Of a stretch of 64,000 nucleotides of DNA, positions 11,200 to 22,510 are shown piece by piece; the first letter of the stretch is position 1; each line of letters opens with the position of its first letter. This DNA comes from Malus domestica (lineage: Eukaryota > Streptophyta > Magnoliopsida > Rosales > Rosaceae): NCBI RefSeq assembly GCF_042453785.1, contig NC_091671.1, forward strand, positions 37,215,001 through 37,279,000, written 5' to 3'. Both the position numbers and the translations under genes were made by a program. The notes beneath the pieces are model-generated. The model was given only the letters and a program-made list of their open reading frames with translations, had not been told where the DNA came from and did not search any database.

Positions 11200-13080
11200 G
11201 TCGTGTCAAAGCAAGTAAACTGCTCAATCACCAGGCTATAGGCCGGCCACATGTGGTGTATTCCCAGTTGGGAGACAACCCATTGGCCCCAAATCAAAGC
11301 TTCAGGCTCATTTTTGGAGGTGGTGCAAAGATATTTCACTCTATTTTCTTCAGTGGTTTCATTTATGATCATTGTCATCTCGAATATCCTTAAAAACTCA
11401 ACGTCAGGAAGAATTTAAGGTCATTTAAATGATAATTCAGTATCATTCATACAACGAGGAGCGTGCCAATGCTCTTAATCAGGTTGGATAGACCTGAAGT
11501 CGTTGTTAGAGATGTGATTTAGGTGTAAAGTTAGTGTGCGTAGTACGCATTCATCCAGACAACTAACTTGCCCACATTCCTACCTAATCACGTGTTTAAT
11601 TGAATCGATCACATGTATTAAGAAACATGATTCAATTAACTCATATTCGAGGACAATATCAATAAGATTATCCATAAGTAAAACATACACCAAACTTGAA
11701 TCCAAGAACATGGAAAAATGTTCACAAAGTAAATTTACTAAGGGGATTCGGCCAATAAGGTCATCCATGTCGAAATTTTGCTCTGCCAACGATGTTCGGT
11801 GGAGCAAAATCAATCTCACATATTGACTACTAGAATGGTACTCCTCAACAACATTGGTAGGGGTACGAACAGGTGCATAACCAATGATCTGTTCCATCAA
11901 GATGGGAGTAGATTCTTGCAAGGTTGAGGTTCGAGAATATTATCCCTTATTCTTGAAGTTTTAGGTCTTATGTACCAAGGATCATGTTTCGGGCATGATG
12001 CCACACATTGGCAGGCCCTAATTATACTATATGTTTGTGAACACAAACTCGAAATTGTATTGTGAAAGAATATGTCATTCAGTGTATCCCTGTCGAAGCA
12101 GTGCATCACCATTTGGTTAGGTTTTGACCGAACTGGGTCGAGCCATTCGGTAGACTCTAGCCGAACTGGGTCCATACCTTTCTCTCACGTTTGTGGTAGT
12201 AATCAGATCCGAGAATTTGGTAAATTTCCACTTTCTACATTGTTGCTTCAGAAGCAAGTTAGAAACATGGAATGACGAGAAAAGTATTCTCCAGTCAAGA
12301 TTCAATCAGATTTATAAAATTCAGAATTGTAATCATTCATGGACGTAATCATGGTTTGCTGCGGGCAATTTCTTTCATGATTAGACGGTCTATAGAAGTG
12401 AGCCAAAGAGCCATGGAATCCTCATTCGGGGAGTATTTCCATTTGTAATGCTTTGAGCATAAGTCTTCGAATGAAGATTATGGTGGAGGCTTATTCAGCT
12501 CTTCCTTGCCATTGTTGGCATCAATGGTTTCTCAGCTTCTTGATAGTCAAGTGGAGATTCACGTCTTGTACCCCACCTAAAGTGGTTTCTATTAGAAAAC
12601 GTCCAAATTAGGAAAATCAAACTTGTGACGGTTCGACAATCCACTGAATTTGAGGGAACAAGATTGTGATTGGTGCTATGGGAATGAATCATCCATAAGC
12701 ATCAAAGTTAGAACATTCGAGTTCTAAGACATGGTTTTCATGAAAAACGTCGGGTTTTCATGGGTGTATTGTTTTATGAAATCTTCGGGTTTCAAATGCA
12801 CTAAATTTGAAACTACAGGCTCAATTTAGTTTATGAACATTTAGTTCATAAAAGAGAGGTTCCTGCAAGAAACTCAGAAGGCAATATACTAACTTAGTGT
12901 AGTGCATTTGAGTTGTCTTCAGGAACTCAAGTGTGAAAGCTTCGTTACTACGAAAGTATGTGATAGTTCAAAGAAGAGAAATAAATTATTGAATCGTTAA
13001 TGTCCAAAAGTGATCTTCAGGTCAATAATTTTGGATTCATTATCAGATTAATGGACTGCATGTAACTTTTAATTAATTCA
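11200..13080 (-). pseudogene. Copia gag-protease region, decayed
   Basis: Only short broken frames remain between the integrase and the leader. By position this is gag/protease, but I cannot identify a zinc knuckle or a protease motif with confidence. Confidence 0.35.
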
Positions 13081-13690
13081 ATAGATCGGGACCATTTGGG
13101 GTTGATCGTAAAAGCAAAATAATATTAAAATAATATTATTGGATCCAAAATAGAGCCCCAAAAATAATTGGGCTTAATGCCGGGGGTTAAGAGGCACGGG
13201 TTGGGTGCCTTAAGCATAAGGCGAGGCCCAAATGTTCCTTTGGTGGTGGCTGCAGGCCACGGGTGAGGAATGGGAGACCCTAGCCGCAGCTGGGTCGTGT
13301 TTTGGGCCACAAGGGAGTGCACAGACAGGTCTAGCGCAAGCTGGCCTGTGGGTTATCACGGGGATCCCAGCGAAGGCTAGTTGCGTGAAAACAGCCCCAT
13401 AGTGACTGCAGGTCACGAGCTTGGGTATAGGTGGCGCAGTGACAAGCCCAGCATATGTTGGCTATATGTATGCCGGCCAGAGCAACAAAACCCAGCAACC
13501 AAAAAGGTTGCAGCGTGTGTATGGGAGGACAGCCCAGACAATTGGGCAGGTTGGATGGCTGCGGGCCAAGGCCAGTGTGCATAGGCTCAGGGCTGCAGGC
13601 CCTACCGAGGTAAAATCCAGGCCTAGGCCTGGTGATTATTTGCACAATGATGGTGCGGTGGTGTGTCGCACCATGTCCTGATTCCCCCTT
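13081..13690 (-). other. GC-rich leader segment of the copia element
   Basis: This segment of about 600 bases is strikingly GC-richer than the rest of the element. It carries variants of GGCTGCAGGCC at about 13249, 13405, 13556 and 13590. It lies between the 5' LTR (at 14182) and the decayed gag, and open frames on both strands reflect composition. It may be an acquired segment or a structured leader. Confidence 0.4.
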
Positions 13691-14181
13691 TTTTTTTTTT
13701 CAAATCCTTTAGGGTTTAGGAAAACCCGAAACATGCTTCTAATTTAATTGAATACTTTGACTCACAAATTCCACATAGCAATTATTGCGTAATGTATGAA
13801 ACAAATATATATATTGACCAATATATAAACATATACAATATATATATCGGAAGGTAAATATAAATGTAGGGGGTTCATGCATCATGAGGAATGTTTTCAT
13901 GCTTCATGGGTCGTTTCAAATATCTTCCTTTATTTTAAGCGTGCCTGAGTAGCAAAAAACAACAAAAGCCTTTGAATTTGTAGAGGATCCTTCTTGAAAG
14001 CCGGAATTCTCCAATGCGTTGTATTACGTTCAACACAGAAAAATTAAATTGAATCAATAGCATGTAGATCAATTTAATAAAATAATAAATTAATCATGAA
14101 AAGAATGATTAAAACGTAATACTCTCCAAATTGAAGATCAAACTCTCTTGTTAGCGTAGCGTCAAGAGCGTGTTGATAACG

Positions 14182-14452
14182 TGTTATAGGCATAATTTAC
14201 TGAACAATTATGGAGGCCTTAGAAAGAGAGAGGGGTGCGGCAATAGAAAGAAGAATAGAGAGATGTGTAATTATGGGTGTGTATTATCTCACCCCATTGT
14301 GCCTTTATTTATAGTAGTATGAAGGGTAAAACCTTTCCCTTTAAGATTACAACATTTAATAGGTAATCTAGTCCTAATAGGAATATAAGATACATTCCCA
14401 TATTTCCTAGGATTTACACAATCACATTCTTATTCTAAATAGGACTGCAACA
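14182..14452 (-). repeat. Copia LTR (5' LTR in element orientation)
   Basis: 271 bases with TGTTA..CAACA ends. Inside the element, the minus strand continues CGTTATCAACACGCTC, in the place of a tRNA primer-binding site, though the match to the initiator-tRNA site (TGGTATCAGAGC) is weak. Confidence 0.9.
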
Positions 14453-14457
14453 GAAAT

Positions 14458-15060
14458 GTCAATGTTGTTTAGTTTTTTATGATAATTTTGTCGAATTACT
14501 GAAAACTAAAGTATATTTGTGTCTTCAGCACTAAACTCACTCACTAGAAGCCAATAAGTATTCTAGCAAATCATAGAAAGTCTTAAAAACGTTTGTGGTC
14601 AGATAAAACAGGGCCCTGTTGAGAATTCATGCTCTCCGACGGCCGAGAGGGCACTGAAACCTCACAACAGGAACAAGCATAGCTGCACAACGCATACTGT
14701 CAACCCAAGAGCTCAAAACATTTATGATGCCTAACAAACAAAATAAACAAAAAAATGAAAAATAGAGAGAGGAAAATGTTGTGTGTGCGCTCATTGATCT
14801 TGACCCTCTTGATCAAATCACTGAACGTCCATCTAGGGGAAGGCACAAACATTTTCACAAAGGAAACAGCAACGAAAATAATAATTTTTTTTTTTTTTCC
14901 ATAATTGTACAATCGTACTTTTCATAATGTCATTCATCTTTTTCTGCTTAATTTTAGACCAATAAAATCTTCACCAACCAATTCAACCACATTTTTCAGA
15001 ACCTCTCAACCAATAAACACTTTTAAGCTTTACTCAATTTTTTGCACAAAATAAATCAAC
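14458..15060. other. No gene seen
   Basis: AT-rich intergenic sequence. The minus-strand frame at 14700-14912 is low-complexity and lacks support. Confidence 0.4.
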
Positions 15061-15214
15061 GGGAACTTTAACGAAAATCATCTGGTACTATTCATTTTAA
15101 TGAAAAATCACATTTTTACATTAAAAAGTCAATCATTGGTACTATTCACATTACCCTTTATTTTGTCCTTATCATTAAAACTCAAAATTTTCAAGCCATT
15201 TTCATTAGTTTTCC
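15061..15214 (-). mobile_element. MITE family B copy 1
   Basis: The segment starts GGGAACTTTAACGAAAA and ends TTTTCATTAGTTTTCC, imperfect inverted ends. It matches, in opposite orientation, the copies at 23786-23933 and 36238-36390 over its full length (shared internal blocks such as GACAAAATAAATGGTAAAGTGAA). Confidence 0.75.
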
Positions 15215-16434
15215 TATTTTATAAACCATATAACGTATGATCGAATTATTCTTTAAATATTGATTAATATGTTTATTTTCTATTTGTGACACACAACATT
15301 TTTTGTGGATTTAATCTAAAGGATAATTCTAGGGAGGCCAAAATTGGAGATCAAATTTGCAAACCAAATAATGTTTGCCAATAATAAATAAGCACGTTAA
15401 TCAATACTAAGTAATAATCCAATCATCAACAACCACATCATGCGGTTTACAAAATTTGAATTAAAAATTTAGTCTCTAGCATTACTCTAATCTAAAATAT
15501 TGATTTACCTAGAATTTTCCTAAATTCATCATATATTTTCGGTTCATGATATGTTATTGGTCAACTAAAAACTTATCCTTTTGCTGCCTTGTGACCCTCC
15601 ACTGTCTTAAAGCAAATCAATCAGGCTCTTTAGGCCCTCTGGTCACTACTCCATTAATCCATCTCCTTTGAAGTATCACTACTGCAGCTAGCTATAATCT
15701 ATACAATGCAAAACATCCGGTACCAGTAGGCATCTATAGATGGGGAAAATCTTTGGTGAGATCAAATTTCCTCGTGTGAATGTCTTACTCAAAGCGTAAT
15801 TGTTTTCTCTCTCTCGCATAATATAATCTCACCTTTTTTATCTTTGCCCCCCTCTAACCAATTTTTCTCTTTTTTTAGGTAATTGCTTTATCTCATACAT
15901 ACTACTTTAAGATTTATAAACAGAACCTAATTAATTAGTAAGGCAGATTTGTAAGCAAGATACATGCTAAACTTGCTAATACGTATACCTACAAATTTAA
16001 CATAAGAAAATAGTACCATACGATATTGATGTTCCTGTAATTATCTTCTTCAAAATTTACATCAAAGTACCGACAGTTGTAATTTGAAACTCATAGGATA
16101 AGTGTTCTGAATAGGTGGCTAAAGTGAATTTTTATTTTTATTTTTTTGTGCTTTAATTTGTCATTTTCCACGCTACTTTAGAAAACTTTACGATGCATGG
16201 CAATCTTGATAGCCTATCTCACAACTCAACGTGGGAAAGGAATCGACATCTTTACATTGAGTTGAAAGACGCACAGTATTACTTGACTTTTGAATGAAAT
16301 ATACAGTGCATTTTTAATCATTAATTTTTATGCATTTTGGATCAGCTAGCTTTGCAAATTAAGGAAGAACATATGATGAAGGAAATAAAAGAGTATGGGC
16401 GGGCACTTCTTCGATCGTAAGATGATGCCGCCCC
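15215..16434. other. Intergenic, 3' of the CLE gene
   Basis: No gene was recognised. The 15310-15490 part (GGATAATTCTAGGGAGGCC... ending TAGTCTCTAGCATTACTC) has the look of a diverged MITE with weak inverted ends, which I cannot prove. Confidence 0.35.
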
Positions 16435-16761
16435 TTATGCTGAGGAATTGATAGAATTACTGATAGGATTTGCTCCTGAATGTACTTCATGCAACGCTTT
16501 CCTTTTGACATGATGACTTCCTTCGACAGATGATGAATAGTACAGCTGCTGATGACATGAAATACATCAAGAAATGCATGTGCGAAAGAGAAGAGAAACA
16601 TAATCCTAGTTTGTATGCTGTATGATCGGTCAGTAGTTACCTTGTCCCGAAAATTATTTGATGCTCCTCTTAATTTCTTAGTCTTGGTCTCCATATCTGA
16701 ACAAACACACGTTCATGTCAAGTAGTACTCATCAGAATATGTTTATTTTGTGTATGCGGGC

Positions 16762-16796
<35 letters not shown>

Positions 16797-16884
16797 CTTG
16801 TAGTTTTCTTGTGACCAAACTTGAGTGAGCAAACAGATCATGGGAGACTAGAAGGATTAGGAGAAAAAACAAATTCAAGTTCAT
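16435..16884 (-). CDS. CLE-family secreted signalling peptide precursor, TDIF-like
   Basis: I assembled three exons from clean splice sites: 16884-16797, 16696-16641 and 16548-16435 (GT..AG throughout, 85 residues; the last acceptor could also lie 3 bases further in, removing one Gln). Residues 1-19 form a signal peptide (MNLNLFFLLILLVSHDLFA). The middle is a basic variable region. Residues 68-79 are HEVHSGANPISN, preceded by a basic KRKAL. This closely resembles the TDIF dodecapeptide of CLE41/44 (HEVPSGPNPISN), but with Pro4 changed to His and Pro7 to Ala. A short tail NSINSSA follows. CLE peptides are cleaved from such precursors and bind leucine-rich-repeat receptor kinases; TDIF acts through PXY/TDR in the vascular cambium. 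Introns occur in CLV3/CLE40-type genes, while Arabidopsis TDIF genes are, to my knowledge, intronless. The function of this variant is unknown. Confidence 0.8.
16756..16796. repeat. GA and CAGA microsatellite at the CLE intron 1 donor
   Basis: On the minus strand intron 1 of the CLE gene begins GTCTGTCTGTCTGTCT and runs into (CT)n. The repeat therefore abuts the splice donor. Confidence 0.85.
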
Positions 16885-16939
16885 AGTGTTTCATTAATAA
16901 GTGAAAAATCAGGATAGAATAATGGTGATCAACGATAAG

Positions 16940-16970
16940 AAGAGAGAGAGAGAGAGGGAGAGAGAGAGAT
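16940..16970. repeat. GA-rich microsatellite in the CLE 5' leader
   Basis: An imperfect (GA)n tract lies about 55-85 bases upstream of the CLE start codon, inside the presumed 5' untranslated region (CT-rich on the sense strand). Confidence 0.75.
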
Positions 16971-17011
16971 AGGGTCCAATGCAATGCATAGGGAGATGAT
17001 CAGTTCAGAAA

Positions 17012-17023
17012 GTTTTATATAGA
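17012..17023 (-). promoter_or_regulatory. Probable TATA box of the CLE gene
   Basis: The minus strand reads TCTATATAAAAC about 130 bases upstream of the CLE start codon, followed by the CT-rich leader. This is a good plant TATA match at a plausible distance. No experimental start site is known. Confidence 0.5.
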
Positions 17024-17888
17024 CGAGAAAAGATAGTAGTAGTACGACTACCAGAAGTGCACGCACACGCATGTGTGCATATGAACCTCATCCTTATATA
17101 TCACAGGAGAACTACTTATGTAGCAAGGGTACACTGCCACGTGACCTCTCATGCCAATGAAACGATGGCATATGAACCAAAACTTACACATATTTTTACT
17201 TGGCTCAAGACGTCACCGTGACAGTGTATATGTGCCATATAAGTCCTCCCATTGCAGGCTTCATTCAGGATCGATTCAAGTTTGATTGGTTGTTTCAGCC
17301 TTTGGTCAGGAATGTGAGTAGAGACGAAAAGAGGATGACTAGACCAACGTGTCGCATTTGGAAAATTATGCATGTAACAAGGACAATGCGACTGTGACCA
17401 AATGAAATAGGTGAAACTTGACAAGGAGTGATAAGTTTGGAACACCGCCAACTTAGTGTCTAAATTGCACGTAAGTGTCTTGTGGTTTTGTTTGTAAATG
17501 TCTTCAGCTGATCGTGTTTCTATCAGGACAGGATTTTCAATCAAACGCAACAAAAGCAAGCCAGAAATAGCCGATCAAAAGTGTGGCACACATTCAAGAA
17601 CCAACCAGCAACAAATCATGCATCCATAATCTTCCCACAAGCAAGAAGTCACAATCAAAATCAAAATGGAGCTCCGGAAATCACACGAAACACAATTTAA
17701 AGGTGAGAATCTATAAAACACAGATATGTTAATAGATATGCTTCTCGAATATGACGTTGATTTGAAAACAGCAATTCTTTGTTCTATGTTCTTCCTTATG
17801 ATGATCGGCCAATACCGTAGTTAACGTAGATAAAGGCATAGGACGTAACAACTAATTCGAATATATCCCTTTCAATCTATAGACTAAT
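17024..17888. other. Intergenic: CLE promoter side and AsnRS 3' region
   Basis: No gene is supported. The open frames at 17149-17559 (minus) and 17200-17397 (plus) overlap each other and resemble nothing I know. The part nearest 17889 is the 3' untranslated region of the downstream-ending tRNA synthetase gene. Confidence 0.4.
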
Positions 17889-20676
17889 TCAAAGATCTGC
17901 CCTTCCTGGATATCTAGGGAAAGGAATCACATCTCTAATGTTGTCAATCCCGGTAGCAAACAGAACCATTCGTTCGAATCCTAAACCAAAACCACAATGT
18001 TTGACAGTCCCGAAGCGCCGCAAGTCAAGGTACCACTCATATGGCTCAACAGGCAGACCCATCTCCTCAATCCTGCAATAACAGATTCATCACGCAATAC
18101 ATACATTTGTCGGTTCATTCAAACATTACATAAAACTATCCACTCCGAAGTATGGGGAAAAAAATTGTACAGGAGATGAATCCACTGGAAATAATAAAAT
18201 AATAATAACGGCACTAAAACAGAATAATACCTGCTGATAATAACATCGTAACGCTCTTCCCTTTGGCTTCCCCCAATCAACTCTCCCACCTGAAATATAA
18301 GAAAACCATATATGATAAGTGAAAGACACAATGCTGAAGTATGCAACAGAGCAGTGAAATCAATGATACAAAGTTCAGAGTATAATACCCACCTTTGGTA
18401 CCAAGACATCCATAGCAGCCACTGTTTTCAAATCATCGTTGAGCCTCATGTAGAATGCTTTGATCCCTTTAGGATAGTTGTAAACGATAACAGGCTTTTG
18501 AAATAATACCTCTGTCAGGTATCTGCAAAAATAGGACGAACTGGTAAGCTCAATTTAATCAGTAACCATAATAAGACAAACCAATAGAATAATCCTAAGG
18601 GACTACCTTTCGTGCTCAGATGCCAAATCAATCCCCCACTCTACATGATTCTCAAACTTCTTACCCTTTTTCACAGCATCAATTAGCAGATCCACTGCTT
18701 CTGTATAACTAATCCGTTTAAAGGGTGTTTTAGCAACCATTGCTAGACGATCAATGCAAGTTTTATCAATTTTGTCAGCCATAAATTCCATGTCTTCCCT
18801 ACATTCGTCAAGTAACCACTGACACAGAAATTTCACATATGCCTCTGCACAATTCATATCATCCTACATGAATACACAAACTGTAAGACATCTGCACAAC
18901 AATAGAATTCAAAAATAATAAAAATCACGAACTGAAAGTTAAGAGGCTGCTCCTATGTTCCCACAGAAAACAAACCATTCTCTTCATCTTACAAAGCATT
19001 CAAAAATGAGAGAGAGAATTGAATTCAGACAACCATCTAAACAAAGAGCTTTGAAAATAAAGGACCCTTAACAATACTTCAAACTAAGGATACTAGAAAG
19101 CAGATGTGAATTCTAATAGAGAGAATCCCAAGAGAAGGCCAGATAGTTGTTTTCTTGGACCACTGTAAAGATACATATTGTAGCGAAGTGAACCTAATGC
19201 TGAGGATTTTGATATTAAAATTATTGCATATAAAAGTCATTTTGACATGAAAGTTGCCATCATCTTGCAGATAATTCATCACTAGCAACAGTGATCAGTG
19301 AGTATGAGGGGAATTAAACCAGAACAACAATGAAAAGAGGGCCATATAACCCCTTTATTGGAAGCCTGTTAAGAGAGATTGTTGAAAGGTGGATCAGAGA
19401 CCCGGATTTTCATATAAAAATGTTATTAAGTGAAAGTGACTGAATCATAACACCAGGACATAACATAAAGAGCATATATACAACCTAACATTAAAGTACA
19501 AAATGCATATTTGACCACAATACAGCTTCACATACCTCAAGTTCTGCAAATGCAATTTCTGGCTCCACCATCCAAAACTCTGCCAAATGCCTTGAAGTAT
19601 GGGAGTTCTCAGCTCGAAAAGTAGGCCCAAATGTATAGACACTACTAAGAGCACACGCATAAGATTCAACTTGTAACTGGCCAGAAACAGTCAAAAAGGC
19701 TTGACGGGCGAAGAAATCTTGGGTATAATCAACCTTCCCATCCTTTCGAGGGATACCAGGTTGAAGCTTAGATCGCTCCTCTAGCTTTAAGACATTATCC
19801 TTTGCCTTTTTAAGCTCAACCACAGCAGCATCAATATCCTGCTTACTTGCTTTAGCAGATTTCAGCTGAGCGACATCATCACCTCTCTGCTTGACATTAA
19901 GCTTGGCAGCCTCTATGTTTGCTTCTGATGGAGGAGGGTTCTCAATCAGATCCTTTTCCAACTTTTCAGCTCCACTAATCAAGGTTGTGACTTGAAACAT
20001 CTCACCAGCACCCTCACAGTCACTGGTGGTAATAATTGGAGTTTGCACATAAAGAAATCCATGCTTATGGAAAAATGAGTGGGTTGCAAATGCCAAGGCA
20101 TCTCTGATTCGAGTAACTGCAGAGATCTGAAAGCAGATTCAAGTTAATCAAACATTAATTATTAAAAGTATAAGATGTTCTACAAGCAAGATGAAGGCTA
20201 AGAGGCAACACATTATCATCAACAATAACTGCCCTTTAACATCTCTCCATAAAAAACCAAGGTCATGTTCAATCAACCTTCTTTTAAACAGGGGGAAGAA
20301 AACAAAGGGGCTCCACTAATTTCATACTTCATTATGGTTTTCTATAAGAAACAGAGTTTTATTGATAAAAAATTAATAGGAGCAGACAAGCTATCCAAAA
20401 TCAGCAGTCCATCAGTAAGCAGTAAGCTAAAATGGAAAACAATTCACTTCCTAACACAAGTTGAAAACCAAAACATTAATTAGGCTCCTAAGTAATAGCT
20501 GGTTTCCAATCAGCTAAACAAAAAAGTAATGTTTTATAATGCGAAAAAAATTGAAACACAAACAGAAGGCCAATCTCACTTCATTCATTTACACCTACAT
20601 CCCCTCCCATTGTGATTCTCAAAAATTCTTCTTTTCCTTTCCAACCAAATAAGGTAAAACATCATAAAATAGCAAC

Positions 20677-20708
<32 letters not shown>

Positions 20709-21764
20709 GATGTCATCAAATTTTTTGCTTCTTCCAGCAAAAGCCTTATGCCTTCTAAGACAACAAGGAAAAAACATGCAGCTGGAATTAACCATAGCAC
20801 AATCGTTCTTTTGAGTAAATCCCCTCCCGTTGTGATTCTCAAAAATTCTTCTTTTCCTTTCCAACCAAATAAGGTAAAACATCAAAACAAAACAAAAAAC
20901 TCGATGTCATCAAATTTTTTGCTTCTTCCAGCAAAAGCCTTATGCCATCATTTTTTACATAAAACAAGATGATGACTACTATTTACCCATTAGTGAAAAA
21001 AAATTCAAGATCTTTTCCTTTCCACCACTTATCCCCCAGAATACTCTGATGGATAAGTACATGTTAATCAAGTTTCTAATCAAACAGAACCAACTAAAAC
21101 TACATTGTATATGCATAGTGTATTAATCAGATTGAAAAACAAAATTAGAAAAAGTGAACAGATCAACCATACCCAAGGGCCAAAGCAAAAATCTAAATGT
21201 TTACAGGCACTTAGTATATCTGTGAGTATGCATTTATGAGAGTAAGCATGTTTCAAATTAATGCAAGCAACTTACAGTGTTGGTTCTGGAACGCATATGA
21301 AGACGGTCCCTCAAAAACTCGAGGGTGAGCCTGGTCTTGGGCAACGGGTATTTAGCTGGGTCAACCGGACCCACATGGATCACCTTCTCAACATCAAGCT
21401 CCACCTTCTGCTTTTTCCCATCAGGGGGAAGCTTAAGCATACCATCCACAGACAGGCAAGTACCAGTCTGTACAAGCTGCCCAAGGTCATACTTGTCAGC
21501 TTTTACAATCACCTGAAGGTTGCCTGCGCATGACCCATCGTTCAGCTCCAGGAATGCAAATGCATCCTTGTCTGCCTTCCGACCAGTCTTCACCCACCCA
21601 CCAATCCGGACTGTCTGCCCGGCCAACCTGGACCCTCCATCAGGTCGCGAAATAATGGAACGGATGAGGACTCTGTCAGAAAACTCAGCTTTTAGAACGG
21701 AGGAATCGTCACTTAAGGTTACTTTCGCGAGCTGGGCACTTGAAGGCATGGAATCACCAGCCAT
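17889..21764 (-). CDS. SYNC1: Asparaginyl-tRNA synthetase, cytosolic type
   Basis: Charges tRNA-Asn with asparagine using ATP in the cytosol. Six coding exons with canonical splice sites: 21764-21276, 20126-19536, 18863-18607, 18522-18393, 18289-18231 and 18072-17889, 569 residues, close to the 572 I recall for Arabidopsis SYNC1. An N-terminal OB-fold anticodon-binding domain (about residues 40-155, [14 protein letters not shown]) is followed by the class II catalytic core ([11 protein letters not shown], then [21 protein letters not shown] as motif 2, and GFGLGFERM as motif 3). A charged helical insertion at about residues 213-290 ([17 protein letters not shown] onward) is typical of plant cytosolic AsnRS. 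I chose the start at 21764 (MAGDSMPSS) because it aligns with family N-termini. An upstream in-frame ATG at 21797 would add 11 residues. The C-terminus ends in the family's [11 protein letters not shown]. No transit peptide. Confidence 0.95.
20590..20955. repeat. Direct duplication plus poly-A tract in AsnRS intron 1
   Basis: A segment of about 130-150 bases (CCCTCCCATTGTGATTCTCA through GCAAAAGCCTTATGCC) occurs at about 20599-20753 and again at about 20821-20946. The first copy is expanded by a run of about 27 A at 20679-20705. The duplication lies wholly within the intron. Confidence 0.85.
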
Positions 21765-22510
21765 TTGGAGTTGGAATTCAAACTCCCGCCAAAGCAAATA
21801 GCTTGAGACGGCAGCTGAGTATTGTTACCCAAACAACTGTCTGTAACAGGCAAAGGACAACTGATTATTACAATTCAATCTGCAAAATCAAGTATCCGCG
21901 TGAGTTCTTGAAAGCATCCAGAAAAATAAACTAAAAGAACAACAGAAAAAGGAATGAAGCTAAACATACATATAAAGCTTCATCGAAATTTATCACACAC
22001 ATATGCAAAACCTCCATGGACGAAGCATCAAATTCAACCAGCCAAACCAAAACAATAAATTGTTAAAAATTTCTAAACTTTACCAATTATCTAATATGCC
22101 CATCACACGCACAACCGAAAACATCAATAAAATTTACACTAAACATCAATGAATTTGCACTAAACATCAACGAAATTACCCATAATCCCATTTCTTCCAC
22201 ACCAATTTCTATAATTTCCAAGCACACAAACAATGTAAGGGACGACATTTAAGCTAAAACTGTAAATCCAAATTTCAGACTCCACATTTCTGATACCAAA
22301 TTGTGAAAAGGAAATCTAGTTACCTGACACGGGAAGTGAAGGGTTTTTTTTTTCGTTTCAGTGCAAGACCTTAATCGTGATATTTCGATTTCGAAGTCCC
22401 CCTCTCGGTTTCTTGAAACCCTAGTTGTGAAGACTTGGGGCCTCGGTCGCTCACTGCCGCCGCCCAAGAGAAGGAAGGAAGGAAGGAAGGAAGGAAGGGT
22501 TGTAGGGCGA
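21765..22510 (-). promoter_or_regulatory. AsnRS 5' untranslated region with probable leader intron
   Basis: On the minus strand, a donor CCGTGTCAG|GTAACTAG at about 22322 and an acceptor CTGTTACAG|ACAGTTG at about 21843 would remove an intron from the leader just upstream of the start codon. A (GGAA)n tract at 22470-22498 (CTTCC on the sense strand) lies near the likely transcription start. Confidence 0.5.
22470..22498. repeat. (AAGG)n microsatellite
   Basis: Seven tetranucleotide units in the AsnRS promoter or leader. Confidence 0.9.

Larger units (their letters stand above)
7646..14452 (-). mobile_element. Ty1-copia LTR retrotransposon, complete ends, decayed coding region
   Basis: Two LTRs (7646-7903 and 14182-14452) flank the element, and the 5-bp target duplication GAAAT is present on both sides (7641-7645 and 14453-14457). 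Orientation is minus: a purine tract AAGGGGGAGT directly precedes the LTR at 7903 when read on the minus strand, and domains appear in the order integrase, reverse transcriptase, RNase H from high to low coordinates. That order (IN before RT) marks the copia superfamily. Stops and frameshifts break all coding regions, so it is immobile by itself. Confidence 0.9.

Noticed and set aside
13331-13645. 104-codon minus and overlapping plus frames in the GC-rich leader
   Set aside because: GC-rich composition suppresses stops on both strands, and no domain is recognisable. Treated as part of the copia leader.
16359-16694. 111-codon minus frame as a single-exon gene
   Set aside because: It reads through two introns of the three-exon CLE gene and uses the wrong frame over the CLE motif.
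17149-17559. 136-codon minus frame upstream of the CLE gene
   Set aside because: Overlaps an opposite-strand frame, has no recognisable domain, and lies in the promoter side of the CLE gene. Open by chance.
20585-20885. Frames with long Phe runs
   Set aside because: Translation of a poly-A/T tract in an intron.
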